Below, in pieces: positions 7,153 through 14,211 of a stretch of 19,600 bases of DNA. The translations under genes and the position numbers were made by a program. The notes beneath the pieces are model-generated. The model searched no databases and was not told where the DNA came from. It was given only the letters and a program-made list of their open reading frames with translations. This stretch comes from JBOFOR01 sp051659545 (GTDB taxonomy: Bacteria; Bacillota; Clostridia; Peptostreptococcales; Peptostreptococcaceae). Each line of letters opens with the position of its first letter. Position 1 is the stretch's first letter. The stretch lies in assembly GCF_051659545.1 (NCBI RefSeq), contig NZ_JBOFOR010000037.1, forward strand, positions 1 to 19,600, written 5' to 3'.

Positions 7153-8325
7153 ATGAGTAGAGTAGTATGGGTAATTATTGATAGTGTAGGAATAGGTGAA
7201 CTACCAGATTCAAATAAGTTTGGAGATAAAGGGGTAAACACTTTAGGTAACATAGTTAAAGTTCATAATGATATAAAAATACCAAACATGATAAAACTAG
7301 GTATAGGAAACATAGATGGTGTAGATTTTATAGAAAATATAGAAGAATCAATAGGATGTTTTGGAAAATGTGCAGAGGTTTCTCAAGGAAAAGATACAAC
7401 TACAGGACATTGGGAAATGACAGGTGTGTTAGTAGAAACTCCATTTAAAACATTTGAAAATGGGTTCCCTAAAGAAATAATAGATGAATTTGAAAAAAGA
7501 ACAGGTAGAAAAGTTGTAGGAAACAAGCCTGCTTCAGGTACAGATATATTAGATGAATATGGAGAACATCAAATGGAAACTGGAGATGTTATAGTTTATA
7601 CATCTGCAGATAGTGTGTTCCAAATAGCTGCTCACGAAGAAATAATACCATTAGATGAATTATATAAAATGTGTCAAATAGCTAGAGAAATAATGATGGG
7701 AGATAATGCAGTAGCAAGAATAATAGCAAGACCTTATGTAGGAAAAAAAGCAGGGGCATTTGCAAGAACTTCAAACAGAAGAGACTACTCATTAAATCCA
7801 TTTGAGCCAACGGTATTAGATAATATAAAAAAGAGTGGATTAGATGTTATTGGAGTTGGAAAAATAGAAGATATATTTAATGGTCAAGGTATAACAGAAG
7901 CAATACATACTAAAGACAATATGGATGGTGTTAATGAAACAATAAACTACATCAAGAAAGAAAACAAGGGATTGATATTTACTAACTTAGTAGACTTTGA
8001 TTCTAAATATGGGCATAGAAGAGATAGCAAGGGATACAAGGAAGCATTAGAAGAATTTGATGCAAGAATACCTGAAATAATAGAAACTCTAAATGATGAT
8101 GATATACTTATAATAAATTCAGACCATGGTAATGATCCAACTTACAAAGGAACAGATCATACGAGAGAGTATATACCAGTACTAGTTTACGGGAAAAATT
8201 TAAAGCAAGGTGTAAACCTAGGAATAAGAAGTAGCTTTGCAGACATAGGTGCAACAGTTACTGATATATTAAATGTAACAATGCCTAAAAATGGAACTAG
8301 CTTTAAAAATCAAATTACAAAATAA
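7153..8325 (+). CDS. deoB: Phosphopentomutase
   Basis: 390 residues, AAGGAGGA 8 bases before ATG 7153. The N terminus VVWVIIDSVGIGELPDS, the DTTTGHWEM segment, the NKPASGTDI segment and the C-terminal metal cluster NSDHGNDPTYKGTDHTREY are all present. These are the two-metal and phospho-threonine residues of the alkaline-phosphatase-like phosphopentomutases. Length equals the family norm (about 390-400). The enzyme interconverts (deoxy)ribose-1-phosphate and (deoxy)ribose-5-phosphate in the cytoplasm. It feeds on the products of the two nucleoside phosphorylases encoded directly downstream (punA, pdp), so these genes together recover carbon and bases from nucleosides. Confidence 0.95.
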   Translation: MSRVVWVIIDSVGIGELPDSNKFGDKGVNTLGNIVKVHNDIKIPNMIKLGIGNIDGVDFIENIEESIGCFGKCAEVSQGKDTTTGHWEMTGVLVETPFKTFENGFPKEIIDEFEKRTGRKVVGNKPASGTDILDEYGEHQMETGDVIVYTSADSVFQIAAHEEIIPLDELYKMCQIAREIMMGDNAVARIIARPYVGKKAGAFARTSNRRDYSLNPFEPTVLDNIKKSGLDVIGVGKIEDIFNGQGITEAIHTKDNMDGVNETINYIKKENKGLIFTNLVDFDSKYGHRRDSKGYKEALEEFDARIPEIIETLNDDDILIINSDHGNDPTYKGTDHTREYIPVLVYGKNLKQGVNLGIRSSFADIGATVTDILNVTMPKNGTSFKNQITK

Positions 8326-8342
8326 TTTAGGAGGATTTGTTA

Positions 8343-9164
8343 ATGGACAATATATTTGAAAAAATACAAGAAAGCGTAGAGTTTATAAATAGTAAAATTA
8401 GTAATCAACCTGAGATAGGATTAATATTAGGATCTGGACTTGGTGTCTTAGGAGATGAAATACAAGATGGTGTTAAAATTAAATACGATGAAATCCCTAA
8501 CTTCCCAGTATCTACAGTTGAAGGACATGCAGGTTGTTTAGTAATTGGACAGCTTGAAGGAAAGCAAGTTGTAGCTATGCAAGGTAGATTTCATTACTAT
8601 GAAGGATACACTCAACAAGAAATAACTTTCCCTGTGAGGGTTATGAAAGCTTTAGGTGCAGAAACTATTATAGTAACTAATGCAGCAGGAGGAGCTAATA
8701 AAAGCTTTAAGCCTGGAGACTTAATGGTAATAAAGGATCACATAAACTTAAGTGGAAATAATCCTTTAATGGGAAGAAATGAAGATAAATTAGGTGTAAG
8801 ATTCCCAGATATGTCAACAGCATATACTCCAGCCTATGTAAATTTAGTTAAAGAATGTGCAAAAGAGCTAAAAATGAGCATACAAGAAGGTGTTTATGCA
8901 TTCTTTAGTGGACCAACATATGAAACACCAGCAGAGGTAAGAATGGCACAAATTTTAGGTGCTGATGCTGTAGGAATGTCTACAGCACCAGAAGTAATAG
9001 TTGCTTCTCATTCAAAAATGGATGTTATAGGAATATCTTGTATAACAAATATGGCAGCAGGTATACTTGATCAACCATTAGATCATAATGAAGTTATAGA
9101 AACTACTCAAAAAGTTAAATCTGAATTTTTAAGCTTAGTAAAAACTGTAGTGAATAAAATATAG
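8343..9164 (+). CDS. punA: Purine-nucleoside phosphorylase
   Basis: 273 residues from ATG 8343, 7 bases after AGGAGGA. An in-frame TTG at 8337 is too close to the ribosome site. Trimeric-type PNP motifs are clear in order: GLILGSGLGVLGDE, VEGHAG, GRFHYYEGY, VTNAAGG, FSGPTYETPAEVRMA, DAVGMSTAPEVIVASH and ISCITNMAAG. It cleaves (deoxy)inosine and (deoxy)guanosine with phosphate to base and pentose-1-phosphate, which DeoB then converts. It begins 17 bases after the deoB stop and is probably co-transcribed. A strong hairpin follows at 9179-9214. Confidence 0.95.
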   Translation: MDNIFEKIQESVEFINSKISNQPEIGLILGSGLGVLGDEIQDGVKIKYDEIPNFPVSTVEGHAGCLVIGQLEGKQVVAMQGRFHYYEGYTQQEITFPVRVMKALGAETIIVTNAAGGANKSFKPGDLMVIKDHINLSGNNPLMGRNEDKLGVRFPDMSTAYTPAYVNLVKECAKELKMSIQEGVYAFFSGPTYETPAEVRMAQILGADAVGMSTAPEVIVASHSKMDVIGISCITNMAAGILDQPLDHNEVIETTQKVKSEFLSLVKTVVNKI

Positions 9165-9178
9165 TATAAGTAGAATAT

Positions 9179-9214
9179 AAGCTTAATATTAATTTTCAAA
9201 TTAATATTAAGCTT
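9179..9214 (+). terminator. Long A/T-rich hairpin after punA, possible terminator or attenuator
   Basis: Two 17-base arms (9179-9195 and 9198-9214) are perfectly complementary, with the sequence AAGCTTAATATTAATTT in the left arm. The right arm ends in CTTTT followed by AAGTATTT, so the T-run is short. It may partly terminate deoB-punA transcripts before pdp or act as an mRNA-end stabiliser. It does not touch the pdp ribosome site. Confidence 0.5.
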
Positions 9215-9249
9215 TTAAGTATTTAACTAAAAATTTAAGGAGAGTTATG

Positions 9250-10575
9250 ATGAGAATTTATGACATAATCAAAAAGAAAAGAGACCATCAAGAACTAACT
9301 AAAGCAGAAATAGATTTCTTTGTTGAGAAATATTCAAAAGAAGAAATTCCAGATTATCAAGCATCAGCTTTATTAATGGCAATATATTTAAATAAAATGA
9401 ATAAACAAGAAACAGTATATCTTACGGAAGCAATGATGAATTCGGGAGACGTAATAGATTTATCAGGAATAGAAGGTATAAAAGTTGATAAGCATAGTAC
9501 AGGAGGAGTAGGAGATAAAACTACAATAGCTTTAGCACCATTAGTTGCGGCATGTGGGGCTCCTGTTGCCAAAATGTCAGGAAGAGGATTAGGACACACA
9601 GGTGGTACTTTAGATAAGTTAGAAGCTATACCTGGATTCTCTATAGAGATGGAATCTAAAAAGTTTATAGACTCTGTAAATGAACATAAAATAGCTGTAT
9701 GTGGTCAAACTGCTTCAATTGCAGTAGCAGACAAAAAAATGTACGCATTAAGAGATGTTACAGCAACAGTTGATAATATATCTCTTATAGCAGCTAGTAT
9801 AATGTGTAAAAAATTAGCTTCAGGAGCAAATTCTATATTACTTGATGTTAAAACAGGTGATGGAGCATTTATGAAAACATTAGATGACTCTTTTGAATTA
9901 GCAAAAGCTATGGTAGATATAGGTTGTGGAATGAATAGAGAAACTATTGGTATAGTTACAGATATGGATGAACCACTAGGATTTGCAATAGGAAATTCTT
10001 TAGAAGTAATAGAAGCAATAGAAACACTAAAAGGAAATGGTCCCAAAGACTTTGTTATGTTATGTGAAACATTAGGAGCTTATATGTTAGTATTAGCTAA
10101 AGCTGTAGATAATTATGATGAAGGAATTGAAAAAATTAGGCAAGCTATAACATCAGGAGAAGCTCTTGAAAAGTTAAAAATATTTATAGAAAATCAAGGT
10201 GGAGACAAGAGAGTAGTTGATGATTATTCATTGCTTCCTACAGCTACAAAAACAGTATCTATAAAAGCGCCTAAAACAGGATACATTAGCAAAATAGAAG
10301 CTGAAGAAGTAGGAATATCAGCGATGATATTAGGAGCAGGTAGAGAAACTAAGGAAGACGTACTTGATTTATCTGCTGGTATAATATTAGAGAAAAAAGT
10401 AGGAGACTACGTAAATAAAGGTGATGTATTAGCGTATATGCACCTAAATAAAGAAGAAAAATTAGAATCAGCAAAAGAAAGATTCATAGCTGCATACACT
10501 ATATCTGATGAAAAAGTAGAACCTAAAAAGTTAATCTATGGTGTTGTAACAAAGAATGAAATAAAAAAAATCTAG
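9250..10575 (+). CDS. pdp: Pyrimidine-nucleoside phosphorylase
   Basis: 441 residues. Two ATG codons stand in tandem; the second (9250) lies 7 bases from AAGGAG and gives the family-typical MRIYDIIKKKRD start, so it was chosen over 9247. The thymidine/pyrimidine phosphorylase signature SGRGLGHTGGTLDKLE is intact. Upstream is the phosphate-binding KHSTGGVGDK stretch. The C-terminal domain (about 340-435) is of the usual biotinyl-like fold. The dimeric enzyme cleaves uridine, deoxyuridine and thymidine with phosphate. It completes the deoB-punA-pdp salvage set. A clear terminator follows directly after the stop. Confidence 0.94.
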   Translation: MRIYDIIKKKRDHQELTKAEIDFFVEKYSKEEIPDYQASALLMAIYLNKMNKQETVYLTEAMMNSGDVIDLSGIEGIKVDKHSTGGVGDKTTIALAPLVAACGAPVAKMSGRGLGHTGGTLDKLEAIPGFSIEMESKKFIDSVNEHKIAVCGQTASIAVADKKMYALRDVTATVDNISLIAASIMCKKLASGANSILLDVKTGDGAFMKTLDDSFELAKAMVDIGCGMNRETIGIVTDMDEPLGFAIGNSLEVIEAIETLKGNGPKDFVMLCETLGAYMLVLAKAVDNYDEGIEKIRQAITSGEALEKLKIFIENQGGDKRVVDDYSLLPTATKTVSIKAPKTGYISKIEAEEVGISAMILGAGRETKEDVLDLSAGIILEKKVGDYVNKGDVLAYMHLNKEEKLESAKERFIAAYTISDEKVEPKKLIYGVVTKNEIKKI

Positions 10576-10587
10576 AAATATGATTAT

Positions 10588-10626
10588 AAAAAGCCTAACG
10601 TGTAAAAAATAACGATAGGCTTTTTT
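10588..10626 (+). terminator. Rho-independent terminator after pdp
   Basis: AAAAAGCCTA (10588-10597) pairs with TAGGCTTTTT (10616-10625). Two further pairs lie beyond a one-base mismatch, and the right arm runs into six Ts. It closes the steA-pdp transcription region. Confidence 0.9.
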
Positions 10627-10657
10627 ACATTTCAGGAAAACGAAATCTTATAATTTG

Positions 10658-10664
10658 TTCGACA
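10658..10664 (-). promoter_or_regulatory. Spo0A-box-like site upstream of the mltG promoter
   Basis: The minus strand reads TTTGTCGAA, containing a perfect TGTCGAA 0A box, 6 bases upstream of the mltG -35 element. A single heptamer match can occur by chance in 20 kb, so this is suggestive only. A perfect 14-base palindrome TTGAAAATTTTCAA (10671-10684) overlaps the -35 directly beside it. Confidence 0.35.
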
Positions 10665-10670
10665 AATTTG

Positions 10671-10699
10671 TTGAAAATTTTCAAGCTTAGACTTATAAT
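10671..10699 (+). promoter_or_regulatory. Sigma-A promoter for mltG-trmR-U32-udk
   Basis: TTGAAA (10671-10676) and TATAAT (10694-10699) are separated by exactly 17 bases. The site lies after the pdp terminator and about 40 bases upstream of the mltG start. Confidence 0.85.
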
Positions 10700-10737
10700 A
10701 TAAAGGATATAAATAGATATAAGGAGTAAATTACCCG

Positions 10738-11793
10738 ATGGATATAAAGAAGAGTAAATGGAAAATAGCAGTTGCCATTTCTATTGCAGTAGTAATTTTA
10801 ATAGGAGTGTTTATATTTACACAAATAGGACCTTATAACAGTAAAAACAAAAAAGACATAATAGTTGAAATTCCAAAAGGGGCTAGTGTCAATGCTATAT
10901 CAGATGTGCTATACGAAAATGAATTAATAAAAAATAAACAACTATTTAAAATTGTAGTAAAATTAAGCAATAAAGCACAACAATTTAAAGCTGGAAAATA
11001 TTTACTTAATCAAACGTATTCAAATCAAGATATAGTAGGACTTTTAGCTTCAGGAAAGATATATCATGATGGAATAAAAGTAACTATACCAGAAGGATCA
11101 ACATCAAAAGAAATAGTATCTATTCTTACTAAGAATAAATTAGGAAAAAAAGAAGTTTATGAGGGTTTAATAAAAAATCCTAAAGAATTATACGAGAAAT
11201 TTGAGTTTCTAAAAGAAGAAAAAATCACTTCATTAGAAGGATTTTTATATCCAGAAACTTATTATTTCGATGAAGATTCTACAGAAAATGAAGTAATATC
11301 AAAAATGTTATCGACGTTTAATGGTATGTACACTGAAAAATTAGTACAAAGACAAAAGGAATTAAAAATGACTTTAAGTGATGTTGTAAACTTAGCATCG
11401 ATAGTAGAAAAAGAAGCAGTTTTAGATGAAGATAGACCTATAATAGCAAGTGTATTTTATAACAGAATAAAAATAGGAATGCCTCTTCAGTCAGATGCAA
11501 CGATACAATACACATTTGAAGAAAGAAAAAAGATAGTAACATATAAGGATTTAGAAATTGATTCTCCATATAATAGTTATAAGAATAAAGGTTTACCACC
11601 AACACCTATAGCTAGTCCGGGTATTAAGTCTATAGAAGGTGTTTTATATCCTGCAGATACAGATTATATATACTTTGTAGCAAAGTTAGATGGTGGAAAT
11701 AATTATAGCGTAACTTATGAAGAACATTTAAAAAATGTTAAAGAATATAAGGAACAAAGAGATAAACTAAACCAAAATAAAACTAAGCAATAG
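10738..11793 (+). CDS. mltG: Endolytic murein transglycosylase MltG (YceG-like)
   Basis: 351 residues; AAGGAG lies 10 bases before ATG 10738. One N-terminal membrane anchor (about 9-29) precedes an extracellular region with a LysM-like subdomain and the YceG catalytic domain. Family motifs are intact: LEGFLYPETY at 166-175, the SIVEKEA active-site helix with Glu224, and SPYNSYKNKGLPPTPI at 276-291. The family cuts newly made glycan strands within the chain at the membrane face and so sets strand length. Gene order mltG-trmR-U32-udk mirrors yrrL-yrrM-yrrN-yrrO-udk in Bacillus. A good sigma-A promoter with a neighbouring 0A-box-like site lies upstream, so expression may change at sporulation onset (inference). 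Confidence 0.92.
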   Translation: MDIKKSKWKIAVAISIAVVILIGVFIFTQIGPYNSKNKKDIIVEIPKGASVNAISDVLYENELIKNKQLFKIVVKLSNKAQQFKAGKYLLNQTYSNQDIVGLLASGKIYHDGIKVTIPEGSTSKEIVSILTKNKLGKKEVYEGLIKNPKELYEKFEFLKEEKITSLEGFLYPETYYFDEDSTENEVISKMLSTFNGMYTEKLVQRQKELKMTLSDVVNLASIVEKEAVLDEDRPIIASVFYNRIKIGMPLQSDATIQYTFEERKKIVTYKDLEIDSPYNSYKNKGLPPTPIASPGIKSIEGVLYPADTDYIYFVAKLDGGNNYSVTYEEHLKNVKEYKEQRDKLNQNKTKQ

Positions 11794-11827
11794 AAATGCT
11801 TAAATTGCTTGAGGATACAATGAAGAT

Positions 11828-11857
11828 GGATTATGTCTTATAAACTAAGCATAATCC
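11828..11857 (+). repeat. Intergenic hairpin between mltG and trmR
   Basis: GGATTATG (11828-11835) pairs with CATAATCC (11850-11857). CTTA/TAAG pairing continues inward past a one-base bulge. The bases after it (TCTATTAATTTTA) contain no long T-run, so termination would be weak. It may process or attenuate the mRNA. Confidence 0.4.
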
Positions 11858-11893
11858 TCTATTAATTTTATTATCACTTAAGGAGTGAATTAA

Positions 11894-12556
11894 ATGAGTA
11901 ATATAGTAAATAACTTAGTGGAAGAATATATAAGGACTACTTTAAAAGATAAAGAAGGTTTATTAAAAAAATTAGAAGAGTACGCTAATGATTATAATGT
12001 ACCTATTGTACATAAAGAAGTATCTGAATTATTAAAAGTAATATTAAAAGTACAAAAACCAAAGAGAATCCTAGAAGTTGGATGTGCAATCGGATATTCT
12101 TCTATATTATTCGCATCTACACTAGGAGAAGATGTTGAAATAATAACAGTAGAAAGAAATGAAAACATGATAGAAAAAGCTAAAGAAAATATAAAATTAG
12201 CTGGATTTGAAAAAAATATAACTATATTAGAAGGAGATGCTGAAGAACTTCTTAAAACTGTAGATGGGAAGTTTGATATGATATTTTTAGATGCAGCTAA
12301 AGGTCAGTATCAATTATTTTATGATATGGTTATAGATAAGTTAAAAATCGATGGACTTTTAATATCGGATAATATTTTATATAAAGGTATGGTTGCTCAT
12401 GACGAATTTGTTATAAGAAGAAAAAAGACAATAGTAAAAAGAATGAGAAACTATTTAGATTATATATGTAATTGTGATTACTTAGATACTTCACTTATAC
12501 CAATAGGTGATGGAGTAGCTCTTAGCTACAAGATAGATGAGAGAGGTGATGAGTAA
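11894..12556 (+). CDS. trmR: SAM-dependent O-methyltransferase, TrmR-like (tRNA 5-hydroxyuridine methyltransferase)
   Basis: 220 residues; AAGGAG site 8 bases before ATG 11894. It is a class I Rossmann methyltransferase: the SAM-binding motif LEVGCAIGYSS is near 58-68, an acidic ITVER follows at the end of strand two, and a metal/substrate segment FLDAAKGQY and SDNILYKG lie near 135 and 156. This arrangement is that of the YrrM/TrmR group, which methylates ho5U34 to mo5U in tRNA wobble positions. Its neighbour is a U32-family gene, the family that supplies ho5U (TrhP), so context fits. The stop overlaps the next start by one base (TAATG). A general catechol-type O-methyltransferase would look similar, so the tRNA role rests on synteny. 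Confidence 0.82.
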   Translation: MSNIVNNLVEEYIRTTLKDKEGLLKKLEEYANDYNVPIVHKEVSELLKVILKVQKPKRILEVGCAIGYSSILFASTLGEDVEIITVERNENMIEKAKENIKLAGFEKNITILEGDAEELLKTVDGKFDMIFLDAAKGQYQLFYDMVIDKLKIDGLLISDNILYKGMVAHDEFVIRRKKTIVKRMRNYLDYICNCDYLDTSLIPIGDGVALSYKIDERGDE

Positions 12557-13482
12557 TGCATAGTGTAGAACTTCTAGCCCCAGCAAAAAATATAGAAGAA
12601 TTAAAACTATTTATGAATAAGGGTGCGGATGCAGTGTATATAGACTACATGAATAATACAATATCTTGGGATGAACTTGTAAATTCTGTAGAGTTCGCAC
12701 ATAGTATAGGCAAAAAAGTATATATAGCAATAAATGTAGTGCCTCATAATAGCCACTTTAAAGAAATTGAAGATTATCTGAAAAAATTAGAAATAATAAA
12801 AATAGATGCTATTATAATAACTGATCCAGGTATGCTTTCAATTGCTAAAAATATAATACCAAATATGGAAATTCACTTAAGTGATCAAGCTAACATAACT
12901 AACTATGTTTCAGCTAAGTTTTGGCATGAAGAGGGAATAAAAAGAGTCTTATTATCTAAAGAATTGTCTTGTGATGAAATAGGCGGAGTTAGAGTTAATA
13001 CACCAATAGATATGGACATAGAAATATTTGTACATGGAGCTATGGGAATATCTCATTCGGGTAGACCGTTGCTTAGTAACTTTATATCAGACAAAAGTAA
13101 TAATAATAGCCTATTAGAAAAATTAAATAACAAAAGATATAATTTAGTTGAGGAAAAAAGACAAGGTGAATACTTCCCTGTTTATGAAGATGAGAGAGGA
13201 ACTTTCTTTTTCAACTCAGAAGAACTTTGTATGCTAGAACATATACCTACGTTAATTAAAAGTGGTGTAACTAGTTTTAAAATAGAAGGAAGAATGAAAG
13301 ATTCAGATTATATAGGAGAAGTTGTCAAAGCCTATAGAATAGCTATAGATGAATTTTATAAAAATCCAAATGAATGGAAATTTAATCCGCAGTGGATGGA
13401 ATCACTAAAAGAATTAAATAGCAGAGAATACACACCAGGTTTTTATTTAGAAAATCCAAATCAGGATTGTAGTGAAAAATAA
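12556..13482 (+). CDS. U32-family (TrhP-like) protein lacking the Fe-S cluster cysteines
   Basis: 308 residues, coupled to trmR by a TAATG overlap. The fold is that of the U32 'collagenase-like peptidase' family, whose TrhP members make 5-hydroxyuridine in tRNA using prephenate. Conserved stretches include VELLAPAKN, HLSDQAN, VEEKRQGEY, YEDERGT and SFKIEGRMK. Set against the family pattern, an ungapped alignment puts Gly164, Pro171, Leu187 and Asn191 where the four cluster-binding cysteines normally stand. The usual RDxNRGxCxxPCRW block is replaced by an Asn/Lys/Leu-rich stretch at about 179-194. The only cysteines are elsewhere. It ends near the family's core C terminus and lacks the ~100-residue extension of long members. 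In Bacillus two such genes lie here; only this one is present. It may be an inactive partner subunit. Confidence 0.8.
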   Translation: MHSVELLAPAKNIEELKLFMNKGADAVYIDYMNNTISWDELVNSVEFAHSIGKKVYIAINVVPHNSHFKEIEDYLKKLEIIKIDAIIITDPGMLSIAKNIIPNMEIHLSDQANITNYVSAKFWHEEGIKRVLLSKELSCDEIGGVRVNTPIDMDIEIFVHGAMGISHSGRPLLSNFISDKSNNNSLLEKLNNKRYNLVEEKRQGEYFPVYEDERGTFFFNSEELCMLEHIPTLIKSGVTSFKIEGRMKDSDYIGEVVKAYRIAIDEFYKNPNEWKFNPQWMESLKELNSREYTPGFYLENPNQDCSEK

Positions 13483-13520
13483 AAATACACAATAGAAAAC
13501 TAGTAAGGAGCAAAAAACAT

Positions 13521-14153
13521 ATGAAAAATAAAAAGAGACCACTTATAGTAGGAATAACTGGAGGAACTGGTTCAGGAAAAAGTACAGTTTGTAAATCTAT
13601 AATAGAAAATATACCAGAAGAAAATATAGCTATATTAGAGCAAGATGCATACTATAAAGATCAAACACACTTAAGCTTTGACCAAAGATTAAAAACTAAT
13701 TACGATCACCCACTTGCATTTGACAATAAGCTTCTTATAAAACATATAGAAGATTTATGTGAAGGAGGCTCTGTAGAAAAGCCTATTTATGATTATGAAC
13801 TTCATACAAGAAAAGAAAATGAAACAGTTAGCATAAATCCTAAAGACATAATAATAGTTGAAGGTATAATGATACTAGAAGATGAAGAGTTAAGAGATAA
13901 ACTGGATATAAAAATATACGTAGATACAGAAGATGATATAAGAATACTTAGAAGAATACAAAGAGATATAAAAGAAAGAGGAAGAACTATTGATTCTGTT
14001 ATAGATCAATATTTAACAACAGTAAAACCTGCACATGATCAATTTATAGAGCCATATAAAAAGTATGCAGATATAATCATACCAGAAGGTGGACAAAATG
14101 AAGTAGCTATAGATATAGTTATAACTAAAGTAAGAGCACAATTAGATTTATAA
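13521..14153 (+). CDS. udk: Uridine kinase
   Basis: 210 residues; AAGGAG upstream of ATG 13521. The P-loop GITGGTGSGKST is at 11-22, followed by the LEQDAYYKD and NYDHPLAFD substrate-binding segments, KPIYDYELHTR, and the IVEGIMIL strand. Length is the family norm. It phosphorylates uridine and cytidine to UMP and CMP with ATP or GTP in the cytoplasm. Its position after the U32 gene matches Bacillus synteny. An 18-base perfect hairpin starts 12 bases after its stop. Confidence 0.94.
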   Translation: MKNKKRPLIVGITGGTGSGKSTVCKSIIENIPEENIAILEQDAYYKDQTHLSFDQRLKTNYDHPLAFDNKLLIKHIEDLCEGGSVEKPIYDYELHTRKENETVSINPKDIIIVEGIMILEDEELRDKLDIKIYVDTEDDIRILRRIQRDIKERGRTIDSVIDQYLTTVKPAHDQFIEPYKKYADIIIPEGGQNEVAIDIVITKVRAQLDL

Positions 14154-14164
14154 TTATAGTATTA

Positions 14165-14204
14165 ACCCCTTAGTTATTGTCAACAATGACAATAACTAAG
14201 GGGT
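14165..14204 (+). promoter_or_regulatory. Perfect 18-bp hairpin covering the PBP ribosome site (sequestration and/or attenuator)
   Basis: ACCCCTTAGTTATTGTCA (14165-14182) and its exact complement (14187-14204) enclose a four-base loop ACAA. The right arm contains AAGGGG (14198-14203), the Shine-Dalgarno of the PBP gene starting at ATG 14212. GATTTTTA follows, so partial termination is also possible. In either case, expression of the PBP from udk read-through should be low. I see no convincing promoter between the arms; a TCAACAAT at 14180-14187 is only a weak sigma-E -10 candidate. Confidence 0.75.
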
Positions 14205-14211
14205 GATTTTT

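Noticed and set aside
9357..10046. Minus-strand open frames inside pdp
   Set aside because: They are shadows of a well-conserved + strand enzyme, without ribosome sites or family motifs.
14203..14211. GTG start for the PBP
   Set aside because: The codon lies within the AAGGGG ribosome site; ATG 14212 has correct spacing.
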